Positions 28,505 through 38,058 of a stretch of 64,000 bases of DNA are shown here, one piece after another. Location of the stretch: positions 1,054,001 through 1,118,000 of the forward strand of contig NZ_CP180537.1 in the NCBI RefSeq assembly GCF_047777955.1, in the 5' to 3' direction. Every line of letters begins with the position of its first letter. Position 1 is the stretch's first letter. The position numbers were made by a program, and so were the translations under genes. Below the pieces are notes generated by a model, which did not search any database, was not told the origin of the DNA, and saw only the letters and a program-made list of their open reading frames with translations. Source of the DNA: Didemnitutus sp047777955 (GTDB lineage: Bacteria > Verrucomicrobiota > Verrucomicrobiia > Opitutales > Opitutaceae).

Positions 28505-30448
28505 TCAGCGGAAAGGCAGCTCGGCCGGCTCGGGCGCGGCGGATTTTTCGCCGGATGTCCCGGCGGGCGGGGCCGTCCGGACGCGCACCGCCTCGATGAC
28601 CGGGCGCACCGGTGCGCCGGACGGCGCGGCGGCGGCATGCTCGGCGAGCCCGACGAGGGCGGCGAGGCTGTCCGCGGCGTGGCGCAGCTCGAGCGACTGG
28701 GCGTTGAGCTCCTCGGCGGCGCTGGCGGCCTCCTCCGCGGCGGCGGCGTTGGCCTGCGTGACCTTGTCCATCTGGGACACCGCGGTGTTCACCTGTTCGA
28801 GGCCGGTGCTCTGCTCGCGCGAGGCGCTGGCCACCTCGGCGACAAGGCGGTCGACATCGCGGGACTTGGCGACGATCTCCTGCAGGCTCTGGGTGACACT
28901 GGCGGAAAGCGTCGCGCCCTGCTCGCTGCGCTGCGTGGCGTCGGTGATCTTGTCGCTGGTCTCGCGGGCGGCGACGGCACAGCGCTGGGCGAGGGTGCGC
29001 ACCTCGTCGGCGACGACGGCGAAGCCGGCGCCGGCCTCGCCGGCGCGGGCGGCCTCGACCGCGGCGTTGAGCGCGAGGATGTTGGTCTGGAAGGCGATTT
29101 CGTCGATGGTCTTGATGATTTTCGAGATGTCGGCGGAGGACTGGCGGATGCCGGCCATGGCCTGCTGCATCCGCTCCATTTCCTGCGCCCCGTGCTCGGC
29201 GGTGTCGCGCGCCGCGTCGGCGGCGGACTTGGCGGCCTGCGCGTTCTCGGCGTTGTGCTTGGTCGTGCTGGCGAGTTCCTCAAGCGAGGAACTGATCTCC
29301 TCGAGCGAGGCGGCCTGCTCGCTCGCTCCCTGGGCGAGGCTCTGGCTGGTGGACGAGACCTGGCTCGAGGCGGACGCGATCTGGAGGGCGCCCTGGGTGA
29401 GGCCGGTCGAGGTGTCGCGCAGCGTGCGATTGAGGGAGCGGACGATGACCCAGCCGGCGAGCGGTCCCAGCACGAGGGCGCTGGCGAGACCCCACAGCAC
29501 CAGCACGCTGCTGCGACCGAGGGTGCCGGACGCGGCGTCGGCCTCGTCCGTCGTGCGCTGGATCGAGCGATCGAGCACGGTGCTGACGACGGTGTCGAAA
29601 TCGACCGCGGCCTGGGTCCGCCGTGCCATGAGTTCCTGGGCCGTGGCGTAGTTACGCACGATGCCGCCGATGCCGGCGTGGTAGGCCTCGGCGGCGGCCT
29701 TGATGGCGTCGAGCTGCCGGAGGTTCTTGTCGACGCGCGTGATCGCCCGGGAGGCGGCGAGGCGGTCGGCCATGCGCTCGAATTGCGGCAGGACCTTCTC
29801 GGCGATCGAGGGATCGCGGAGCGCCTGGGACTTGAAATTGGCGATCCGGACCGTGTTGCCGGCGTCCCGGATTTCGTTGCCCAGGCTGATCTTCCGGCGC
29901 CGCTCCTCGAGCTGGCCCGGCGCCGCCGCGGCGGCGATTTCCTGCGCGAGCGCCTGCTCCTGGCCGCCGATGTAGTCGTCGAGGGCGGAGGTGAACTGGG
30001 CGGCCTCGGCGTCGAGTTCGCCGCGGAGCCGGGCCAGTTCCTCCAAGTTGGTGCGGGTGGCGTCAAAGCTGGAGCGGTAGGCGGCGAGCGCGCTCTCGGC
30101 CTTGCCGATGCCCTCGGCGAGAGTGGTCAGCTCGGGATGGGCCCGTGCCAGGGCGCGGCAGCGTTCCAGGGCGCGGTCGACCTCGGCCAGGTGCTTGTGG
30201 GCGAGCTCAAGCTGGGTGGCGTCGCCGGTGAGACTGAAGGTGCGCGTCGCGAGCTGCGTTTGGGCGGAGGCCTGGGCGAGACGCGCAGCGACGTCGGCCT
30301 CGGGGGCGATCGCGCCGGAGAGGAAGCGCGCGTTGGTGGCGGCGGCCTGCATCCACCAGGCGGAAAGGGCGCCGAGCAGCGCGGTGATGGTGAGCAGAAG
30401 GGCGAACCCCAAGCTCACCCGTCGGGATACGGTGAACTGATTGGACAT
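28505..30448 (-). CDS. Methyl-accepting chemotaxis protein
   Basis: The 647-residue receptor has a first TM helix (residues ~14-36), a helical periplasmic sensing domain of about 270 residues, a second TM helix (~310-330) and a HAMP-like linker. The cytoplasmic methylation helices end in the invariant hairpin tip IDEIAFQTNILALNAAVEAA with RAGEAG and FAVVADEVR. The C-terminal tail is Pro/Ala-rich with no CheR-tether pentapeptide. The ATG at 30448 is used because the longer form adds a basic leader in front of the signal anchor. No che genes are next to it. Confidence 0.93.
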   Translation of the reverse strand: MSNQFTVSRRVSLGFALLLTITALLGALSAWWMQAAATNARFLSGAIAPEADVAARLAQASAQTQLATRTFSLTGDATQLELAHKHLAEVDRALERCRALARAHPELTTLAEGIGKAESALAAYRSSFDATRTNLEELARLRGELDAEAAQFTSALDDYIGGQEQALAQEIAAAAAPGQLEERRRKISLGNEIRDAGNTVRIANFKSQALRDPSIAEKVLPQFERMADRLAASRAITRVDKNLRQLDAIKAAAEAYHAGIGGIVRNYATAQELMARRTQAAVDFDTVVSTVLDRSIQRTTDEADAASGTLGRSSVLVLWGLASALVLGPLAGWVIVRSLNRTLRDTSTGLTQGALQIASASSQVSSTSQSLAQGASEQAASLEEISSSLEELASTTKHNAENAQAAKSAADAARDTAEHGAQEMERMQQAMAGIRQSSADISKIIKTIDEIAFQTNILALNAAVEAARAGEAGAGFAVVADEVRTLAQRCAVAARETSDKITDATQRSEQGATLSASVTQSLQEIVAKSRDVDRLVAEVASASREQSTGLEQVNTAVSQMDKVTQANAAAAEEAASAAEELNAQSLELRHAADSLAALVGLAEHAAAAPSGAPVRPVIEAVRVRTAPPAGTSGEKSAAPEPAELPFR

Positions 30449-30633
30449 AGCGGAGGAGTGGAAACGAGGTTTGGCCCGCTGGTCACATCGGTGCGGCCGG
30501 GCGCAAATTGATGCCGAATCCTCCGCATTTCTTGCCGTCGCATCGGCGCGCATTCCGCAAGGCGTGGCGGAAGCCCGGCAATGGGTGCGGAGGCAGGCCG
30601 CGGTGGAGACCGCTAGAGTGCAGGCCCCGACGG

Positions 30634-33555
30634 ATGAGTCCGACCCCTCCTCTTCATGCCGGCCGCGTAGCGGTCGTCTACGCGGCGCTGGCTGCGGCCT
30701 GGATCGTGTTTTCCGATCTGCTGCTGGAAGCGGGCGCGGGCAGCGCGGCGCACGGGTCGCTGGCGATGGCGAAGGGACTGCTGTTCGTCGCGGTGACGTC
30801 GCTGTTCCTTTATGGCCTGCTGCGACATGTGCAGACCCGCGTGGCGGGGGCCGAAGCCGTCCGGCGCCGCGAGGAGGCGCGCTGGCGACAGGCGCTGGAA
30901 GGGGTGGGTGACGGGCTCTGGGAATGGGAGATCCGCACGAATTGCGTCTACTACGCGCCGCAGCTGGAGCTGATGCTCGGCTACGCCGCCGGCGAGTTCC
31001 GGCACGAAGTCGATGCGTGGCAGTCGCGCGTGCACCCGGACGACCTGCCCGCGGTGAGCCGCGAGCTGGAGCGCTGCCTCGCGCGCGAGGTGGCGGTCTA
31101 CCAGTCGGAGCATCGCCTGCGCCGCAAGGACGGCTCCTGGGCCTGGGTGCTCGACCGCGGCGTCGTGCTGGAGCGCGACTGGAGCGGCCGGCCGCTGCGG
31201 ATGATCGGCACGCATTTCGACATCACCCCGCGCAAGGAACTGGAGCAGCGGCTGGGCGAGCAGGCCGAGCACTACCACATGCTTTTCGAGAAGAATCCGC
31301 AGCCGATGTGGATCTACGACGTGGAGTCCGGGCGCATCCTCGCGGTGAACGAGTTTGCCGTCGCGAAATACGGCTACGCGCGGGAGGAGTTCCTCCGGCT
31401 GACCGTGCACGACCTGCGTCCGCTCGAGGACGGGCCGCAGTTTGCGGAGCACCTCGCGAAGCGCCGTCCGCCCGTGCAGTCGTCCGGCCCCTGGCGCCAC
31501 CGCCGTGCCGACGGTTCGGTGATCCTGGTGGAGGTGATGTCGCACGCCATCGACTGGCGCGGCCGGCCGGCGCGGGTGGTGGTGGCGCACGACATCACGG
31601 CCCAGGAGCGGGCCGTGCACGAGGTGGCGGAGAGCGAGCAGAAATTCCGGGCCATCTTCGACAGCGCCAACGACGCGATCTTCACCGCGGACGAGCACTA
31701 CCGGATCACCAGCTGCAACTCCCGCGGCGGCCTGCTCGTGGGCCTGGCGCCGGAGGCGGTGGTGGGGCGGTTCCTGATGGATTTCTTTCCCGCCCGGCAG
31801 TCCGACGGCTCCGACTCGCGGCAGACGGCGCAGCGCATCCTCAACGAGCTGGGACCGAAGCACGCCGATCCGTTCGAGTGGACCCTGCAGCGCGCCGACG
31901 GCGCGGCGGTGGAGGCGGAGATCACCCTCAGCGGCCTGCAGCACGGCGGCCGGAGGTCGTTCGTGGTGGTGGCGCGCGACATCACCGAGCGCAAGCGCGC
32001 GACGCGCGAGCTGCAGCTGCTGCACGCCGCGCTGCAGGCGACCCCGGAGGGAGTGATCATCACCGATGCGCAGGGCCGGATCGAGTGGGCCAATCCGGCC
32101 TTCTCGCACATTACCGGTTACGCCCTCGCCGAGGTGCAGGGCGAAACGCCGCGCAAGCTGCGCTCGGGCCACCACGACGAGGAGTTCTACCGCGGCATGT
32201 GGCAGACGATCCTGCGTGGCGAGACCTGGTCGGGCGAGGTGCAGAACCGCCGCAAGGATGGCGGATTCTACTTCGAGCACCAGACGATCGCGCCGGTGCG
32301 CAACAGCGCGGGCGAGATCACGAACTTCGTCGCGGTGAAGGAGGACATCACGAACGAGCGCCGGCTCGAGCAGCAGCTCGCGCGTTCGCAGCGGCTCGAG
32401 AGCGTGGGCATGCTCGCCAGCGGCATCGCGCACGACCTCAACAACGTCCTCACCCCGATCGTGCTCGCGGTAGAGCTGCTACGGGCCGAGGGCGAGCTCA
32501 CCGCGGCCGCCCGCGGGCGGCTCGACCTCGTCGGCCAGGCGGCCCAGCGCGGCGCGAGCATCGTCAAGCAGGTGCTGACCTTCGCACGCGGGGTGGAGGG
32601 CGAGCGCACGATCGTGCAGCCGCGCTACCTGCTCAAGGAGGTGGCGCAGCTGGCGGAGGAGACTTTCCCGCGCTCGATCGAGATCCACGTCGAGAACGGC
32701 AAGGACGTGCCCACCATCCGCGGCGACGTCACCCAGCTGCACCAGGTCCTGCTCAACCTCGCGGTCAACGCGCGCGACGCCATGCCGCAGGGCGGGCGCC
32801 TGACGCTCGGCGCGCGCAGCGTGGCGGTCGACGCCGAGCGTGCGCGGGCCCTCGCGCCGTTCGCGCCGGGCAACTACGTGGAGCTGACCGTCGCCGACAC
32901 CGGTATCGGCATGACGGACGAGGTGCTGGAACACATGTTCGAGCCGTTCTTCACCACCAAGCCGCGCGGCAAGGGCACCGGGCTGGGCCTTTCCACCGTC
33001 TACGGCATCGTGCGCAGCCACGGCGGCAAGGTGGAGGTCGACACGCAGCTCGGCCGCGGCACGACCTTCCGCGTGCTGTTGCCCGAGGTCGTGGACCAGC
33101 CCGCGCCGCGTCCGCCGACTCCGGCCGAGCGGGCGTTGGAAGGCGGCGGCCGGCGCGTGCTGGTGGTCGACGACGAGGAGGCGATCCGCACCGTGCTCGC
33201 GCAGACCTTGCGCCGGCACGGATTCGACCCCGTGACCGTCGCGGACGGCGTGCAGGCCCTGCAGCTTTTCCGCCTGCGCCCGGAGGCGTATCACGCGGCC
33301 ATCGTCGACCTGATGATGCCGCGCATGCACGGAGCGGAGGTGATCCGCGAGCTGCGCGCGATCATGCCGACGCTGCGCATCGTCTACTCGTCGGGCTTCG
33401 CCGGCGGCGACGACATGGTGGCGGAGGTGACGGAGCTTGCGGCCGGCGAGGTGAACGCCTTCCTCCCGAAGCCCTTTCGGGAGGAGGAGCTGCTGGAAGC
33501 CCTGCGCAAAGCCGAGGCGGCGGCGGGCGCGTGGAGCGAAAAAAAGAAGGTTTGA
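30634..33555 (+). CDS. Hybrid sensor histidine kinase: 2TM-PASx4-HisKA-HATPase-REC
   Basis: The 973-residue protein has two N-terminal TM helices (~12-32, ~48-66), then four PAS/PAC units. The first two read GLWEWEIRTN and MWIYDVESG; the third, AIFDSANDAIFTADEH; the fourth, GVIITDAQGRIEW. The phospho-acceptor is H600 in ASGIAHDLNNVLTP. The ATPase boxes are NARDAMPQGG, DTGIGMTD and GKGTGLGLSTVYGI. The C-terminal receiver has phospho-acceptor D892 (VDLMMPRMHG) and FLPKPF. The receiver may be a phosphate sink or feed a separate phosphorelay. It is a close paralogue of the next kinase downstream, with tRNA-Val between them. The ATG at 30634 is chosen because upstream codons overlap the chemoreceptor promoter region. 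Confidence 0.92.
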   Translation: MSPTPPLHAGRVAVVYAALAAAWIVFSDLLLEAGAGSAAHGSLAMAKGLLFVAVTSLFLYGLLRHVQTRVAGAEAVRRREEARWRQALEGVGDGLWEWEIRTNCVYYAPQLELMLGYAAGEFRHEVDAWQSRVHPDDLPAVSRELERCLAREVAVYQSEHRLRRKDGSWAWVLDRGVVLERDWSGRPLRMIGTHFDITPRKELEQRLGEQAEHYHMLFEKNPQPMWIYDVESGRILAVNEFAVAKYGYAREEFLRLTVHDLRPLEDGPQFAEHLAKRRPPVQSSGPWRHRRADGSVILVEVMSHAIDWRGRPARVVVAHDITAQERAVHEVAESEQKFRAIFDSANDAIFTADEHYRITSCNSRGGLLVGLAPEAVVGRFLMDFFPARQSDGSDSRQTAQRILNELGPKHADPFEWTLQRADGAAVEAEITLSGLQHGGRRSFVVVARDITERKRATRELQLLHAALQATPEGVIITDAQGRIEWANPAFSHITGYALAEVQGETPRKLRSGHHDEEFYRGMWQTILRGETWSGEVQNRRKDGGFYFEHQTIAPVRNSAGEITNFVAVKEDITNERRLEQQLARSQRLESVGMLASGIAHDLNNVLTPIVLAVELLRAEGELTAAARGRLDLVGQAAQRGASIVKQVLTFARGVEGERTIVQPRYLLKEVAQLAEETFPRSIEIHVENGKDVPTIRGDVTQLHQVLLNLAVNARDAMPQGGRLTLGARSVAVDAERARALAPFAPGNYVELTVADTGIGMTDEVLEHMFEPFFTTKPRGKGTGLGLSTVYGIVRSHGGKVEVDTQLGRGTTFRVLLPEVVDQPAPRPPTPAERALEGGGRRVLVVDDEEAIRTVLAQTLRRHGFDPVTVADGVQALQLFRLRPEAYHAAIVDLMMPRMHGAEVIRELRAIMPTLRIVYSSGFAGGDDMVAEVTELAAGEVNAFLPKPFREEELLEALRKAEAAAGAWSEKKKV

Positions 33556-33597
33556 TTTCCGAAAAGGCGTCCGCAACCGTGCCCGTCCGGTTTTTTC

Positions 33598-33674
33598 GGA
33601 CGCTTAGCTCAGTTGGTTAGAGCACGTGCTTCACACGCACGGGGTCACTGGTTCGAGTCCAGTAGCGTCCACCA
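33598..33674 (+). tRNA. tRNA-Val (anticodon CAC)
   Basis: A complete cloverleaf: acceptor GGACGCT/AGCGTCC, D-arm GCTC...GAGC, anticodon stem CGTGC/GCACG with loop TTCACAC giving anticodon CAC, T-arm with GGTTCGAGTCC, discriminator A and an encoded CCA (33672-33674). Confidence 0.97.
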
Positions 33675-33799
33675 TCCGGCAGGCGCGGAATGCGCCGCGG
33701 CGATCGCTAGGGCCATCCGGCGGGCAGAATCGGTTTGTATGCGCCTGAGGCGCCGGTAGCTTGAAACCCAGCCGAGCGTGGGCTGGCTCGAGCCAACCG

Positions 33800-36527
33800 A
33801 TGATGCGCACCAAGCTGGCGGGACCCCTGCAACTGACCCTCACGTATGCCGTGCTCGCTGGCGGCTGGATCGTCGGTTCGGATGCAGCCGTGGCCCTTTG
33901 GACCGGCGATGCACCGGACGAGCTGCTGGTCAACGTGGGCAAGGGTCTCTTCTTCGTGATCGTGTCGAGCCTCGTGCTTTATCGCCTCGCGCTGGCGATG
34001 GCGACGCGGGTGCGCGAGGTGGAGCAGGAGCGCAGCCGCACCGAGCGCGACACGGCGATCGCCCTCGGACGGGCCAACCGCCTTTACGCCACGCTCGCCC
34101 GGGCCAACGAGGCGGCGCTCACGGCGTCGGATCGCCGCGAACTGTGCGCCGCAATCTGCCGCACGCTCGTCGAGAGCGCGGGCATGCGGCTGGCTTGGAT
34201 CGGCTGGGTCGACGAGACGACGCAGCGGGTGGAGATCGAGGCCGCGCTCGGTCCGGCCGCGGGCTACGCGGAGGGCCTGCTGATCTCCGTGGACCCGCGC
34301 CGGCCGGAATCCTCGGGCCCGACGGGCCAGGCGATCATCCACGGCACCAGCATCGTCTGCGCCGACGTCGAGCACGAGCCGCGGATGGCGCCGTGGCGCG
34401 CCAAGGCCCTGGCCCACGGCATCCGCTCCAGCGCCGCGGTGCCGCTGAAGTCCGGCGGCGGGGCGCGCGGGGCGCTGACAATCTATTCCGAGGAGGTCGG
34501 GTTCTTCTCGCCCGACATCCTCGGCCTGGTGGAAAAACTCGCGGCGGACCTCGCCCACGGCCTCGACGTGCTGCTCGTCCGCCAGCGCCTGGTCCAGCAG
34601 GCGGAGGCGCTCCACGAGAGCGAGCAGCGGTGGCAGTTCGCGCTCGAGGGCGCGGGCGACGGCGTCTGGGACTGGAACCTGCAGAGCGGCGACGTGTTTT
34701 TCTCCCCGGCTGGCGCAGATGTTCGGCTACGAGCCGCAGGAGTTCCGCGGCCGGGTCGAGGAGTGGGAGGCGCACCTGCACCCGGCCGACCTGCCGCGCG
34801 TCCGCGCCCGGCAGGAGGCCGTGCTCGCCAGCGGCGAGAACCTGATCCACCACGAATACCGCGTGCGCTGCAAGGACGGCACCTACCGCTGGGTGCTCGA
34901 TCGCGGCAAGGTCATCGAGCGCGACGCGGCGGGCCAGCCGGTGCGGCTGATCGGCACCTTCACCGACCTGACGGAAATCCGCCGCACGCACCAGCGCCTC
35001 GCACTGCTCGAGGCCGCCCTGCAGGCGATGCCGGCGGGCATCGTGATCACCGACCCGAGCGGCCGGGTGGAGTGGGTCAACGCCGGCTTTTCCCGCCTCA
35101 CCGGCTACAGCGCGAGCGAGGTCATCGGCGCGAATCCGCGCCTGCTCAAGTCGGGCCACCATCCGCCCGAGTTCTACGCCCAGCTCTGGCGGACGATCCT
35201 GCGCGGCGAGGTCTGGAGCGGCGAACTGGTGAACCGGCGCAAGGACGGCACCGATTACCACGAGCACATGATCATCGCGCCCGTGTCCCACGGCGCCGAG
35301 GGCACGACCCACTTTGTCGCCATCAAGCAGGACGTCACCGAGCGCCGCCAGATGGAGCAGCAGCTCCTGCGCGCCCAGCGCATGGAGGGCATCGGCCTGC
35401 TCGCCGGCGGCATCGCGCACGACCTGAACAATGTCCTCGCGCCCATCCTGCTCAGCGTCGAGCTGCTGCGCATGCGCTGCCAGAACCCGGCGGACCGGCG
35501 CACGCTCGAGGTTGTCGAGTCCGCGGCGCGCCGCGGCACCGGAGTCGTTCGCCAGGTCCTGACTTTCGCCCGCGGCATCGACGGCGAGCGCGCGCCGCTG
35601 CGGCCGCGCGACCTCATCCGCGAGCTCGTGTTGATGATCGAGGAGACCTTCCCGCGCGACATCGACATCCGGCGCGACGTGGCGGACGACACGCCGATGA
35701 TCCGCGGCGACGCCACGCAGCTGCACCAGGTGCTGCTCAATCTGGCGGTCAACGCGCGCGATGCCATGCCGAACGGCGGCACGCTGGTGTTCGCCGCGCA
35801 CGGCGAGGAGCTGCGGTCGCGGCGGGTGAGCTTCATGGGCGAGATCCCGCCCGGCAGCTACGTCGTGCTGAGCGTGCAGGACACCGGCCAGGGGATGAGC
35901 GCGGAGGTGCGCGAGCGGATCTTCGAGCCGTTCTTCACCACCAAGCCGCGCGGCAAGGGCACGGGCCTGGGCCTGCCGACCGTGCTCGGCATCGTGCGCA
36001 GCCACGGCGGGTTCATCCAGCTCGACTCGCAGCCGGGGACGGGGTCGGTGTTCCGCATCTACCTGCCGGCGATGCCGCCGGAGGACACCCACAGCACCCC
36101 GCCGATCGCGGGGCCGGCGCTGGCCGGATGCGGCCGCACCGTGGTGGTCTGCGACGACGAGGCGCCCGTTCGCGAGATCGCCGGCGTCGTCCTGCGGCAG
36201 GCCGGCTTTCAGGTCCTCGAAGCCACCAACGGGCGCGAGGCGGTGGAGCTGTTCACGGCCCGGCGCGGCGAAATCGACGTCGTGCTCATGGACATCATGA
36301 TGCCCCTGATGACGGGCGACCGCGCGGCGGCCGAGATGCTGCGCGTCCGGCCCGACCTGCCCCTCGTGCTGATGTCGGGCCTGATGGACCACGAGGCCGT
36401 GCACGCGGCCTTGAGCAACGTCGGTGCGAAATCCCCGCCGCTGCTCCGGAAGCCGTTCACGGCGCATGATCTCCTGGCGGTGATGGGCCAAGTCCTCGGC
36501 GCCGGCGCCAAGCCGGCCACGGCCTGA
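33800..36527 (+). CDS. Hybrid sensor histidine kinase: 2TM-GAF-PASx2-HisKA-HATPase-REC, frameshifted as sequenced
   Basis: The frame from 33800 encodes the two-helix membrane module shared with the upstream kinase, a GAF domain (LCAAICRTLVESAGMRLAW, then STDVEHEP-like and AVPLKSGG) and the start of a PAS domain ending at DVFFSP. The remainder continues in another frame from about 34710 with MFGYEPQEFRGRVEEWE, a second PAS (GIVITDPSGRVEWV), GGIAHDLNNVLAP, NARDAMPNGG, DTGQGMS, GKGTGLGLPTV and a receiver with MDIMMPLMTG and LLRKPF. The break sits in the CCCC/GG run at 34704-34709 and needs two added bases or one removed. All catalytic motifs survive, so sequencing error or a very recent mutation is likely. 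Confidence 0.85.
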
Positions 36528-36605
36528 ACGCGTCCCGACTCGCTTAAGTCGCGGGCCCGCGTGCCGTTAATCAGGGTGGTGCGTGCCCACGACACGGCCG
36601 GCCCT

Positions 36606-38003
36606 ATGATTGTGCGACCTGTCAGCCCGCTCGAACGCGCGCGGGAATTCAACGTCAATGAAATGTTTTTCTCCACGACGGACGCCCGCGGCGTCATCGT
36701 CGAGGGCAACGACGTCTTCACCCGCGTCAGCGGCTACGACGCCACCGAGCTGATCGGCAAGCCGCACAACATCATCCGGCACCCGGACATGCCCCGCGTG
36801 GCCTTCCAGCTGCTCTGGGAAAACCTGCGCGCCGGTCGCCTGTTCGCCGGGTATGTGAAGAACCGCGCGAAGGACGGCGACTACTACTGGGTGTTTGCGG
36901 TGATCGTGCCGCTCGGCGACGGACGGTTGCTGTCGATCCGTTTCAAGCCGACCAGCCCGACCCTCGCCACCGTCGAGCAGCTCTACGGCCGGCTGCGCGC
37001 CGCCGAGGCGGCGGTGCTGGCGGAGCAGGGCACGCCGAAGGCGGCGATGGAGCGCAGCCGCGCCCAGCTCGAAACCGAGCTGCGCGCGCTCGGCTTTCCG
37101 AGCTACGACCTGTTCGCCCACGTGGCGCTCAACGCCGAGCTCTCCCACCGCGACGAACAACTCGCCCGCGAGGGCCGCGCGCTCTTTCCCGCCGCGCTGG
37201 CCGGGGCGGGCGTCACCCCGGCGCGCACGCTGCTGTATGCGGAAAGCCGCCGGGTCTACGATCGGGTCACGACGCTCTTCCGCGACCTACACGCCTTCGT
37301 GCGCTTCCATGGGGAATTGCAGGCGGCCGGCCGCAGCGTCGGCGGCGTGGCGGAGGATTTCCGCACCCACGCGCTGAACGTGAACATCACCGCCCAGCGC
37401 CACGGCATCGAGGGCCGCACCGTCGGCATGGTGGCGTCGTTCCTCGACCGCTACGCCCAGGAGCTGGGCCATGGCACGCGCGAGCTGGGCCAGCACATCG
37501 CGCGCACCTCCACCGCCACCGAGAGCATCAACGCCGAGGTGGCCGTCGCCCGCCTGCAGATGGAGATGGTGCTCGTGTTCCAGGCCGAGCTCGCGCGCGG
37601 GGAGGGCGCCGCCGCCCGCGACCGCCTGGCGATGCTGGTGGACCTGCAGGAGGCCTTCGCGACGCGCACGCGCGCCGCGGCCCGCGCGATCGCCGAGCTG
37701 CAAAGCGAGTCCACCTCCCTCGCCGGCAGCCGCGACCTGCTCAGCAAGGTGGCGATGAGCATCCAGCTCGCGCAGGTGCGCGGCCTCACCGAGTCGGCGC
37801 GCATCGCCGGCGCGGAGAACCTGCGGGCGATGTTCGCCGATTTCCGGCGCAAGATCGACGAGACCAACACGCAGCTCACCGCGCTGGACGACGCGCTCAG
37901 CCACCTCGGCACCCTCACGGCGCACACCCCGCAGCTGGTGGCGGAGGTGGGCAGCGCGGCCGAGGCGATCCGCCAGCGCGTCCGCGAGCTGAGCGCCGCC
38001 TGA
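36606..38003 (+). CDS. PAS protein with chemoreceptor-like helical C-terminus
   Basis: The 465-residue soluble protein has an Aer-type PAS domain (residues ~15-110: GNDVFTRVSGYDATELIGKP, HNIIRHPDMPR, NRAKDGDYYWV). The rest is almost entirely helical. Around residues 255-330 it has a hairpin-like stretch (ALNVNITAQRHGIEGRTVG, then SFLDRYAQELG) that resembles a chemoreceptor signalling tip in layout but lacks the invariant EIAFQTNILALNAAVEAARAG core. It may be a divergent receptor for a non-canonical partner, or a degenerate Aer. The ATG at 36606 is preferred to an upstream GTG. It follows the hybrid kinase by 78 bases on the same strand. Confidence 0.7.
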   Translation: MIVRPVSPLERAREFNVNEMFFSTTDARGVIVEGNDVFTRVSGYDATELIGKPHNIIRHPDMPRVAFQLLWENLRAGRLFAGYVKNRAKDGDYYWVFAVIVPLGDGRLLSIRFKPTSPTLATVEQLYGRLRAAEAAVLAEQGTPKAAMERSRAQLETELRALGFPSYDLFAHVALNAELSHRDEQLAREGRALFPAALAGAGVTPARTLLYAESRRVYDRVTTLFRDLHAFVRFHGELQAAGRSVGGVAEDFRTHALNVNITAQRHGIEGRTVGMVASFLDRYAQELGHGTRELGQHIARTSTATESINAEVAVARLQMEMVLVFQAELARGEGAAARDRLAMLVDLQEAFATRTRAAARAIAELQSESTSLAGSRDLLSKVAMSIQLAQVRGLTESARIAGAENLRAMFADFRRKIDETNTQLTALDDALSHLGTLTAHTPQLVAEVGSAAEAIRQRVRELSAA

Positions 38004-38058
38004 CCGGTCGCGCCGTCGGGGAATTGCCAAGCACGGGGAATTCCGCCGTGCTCGCGGC

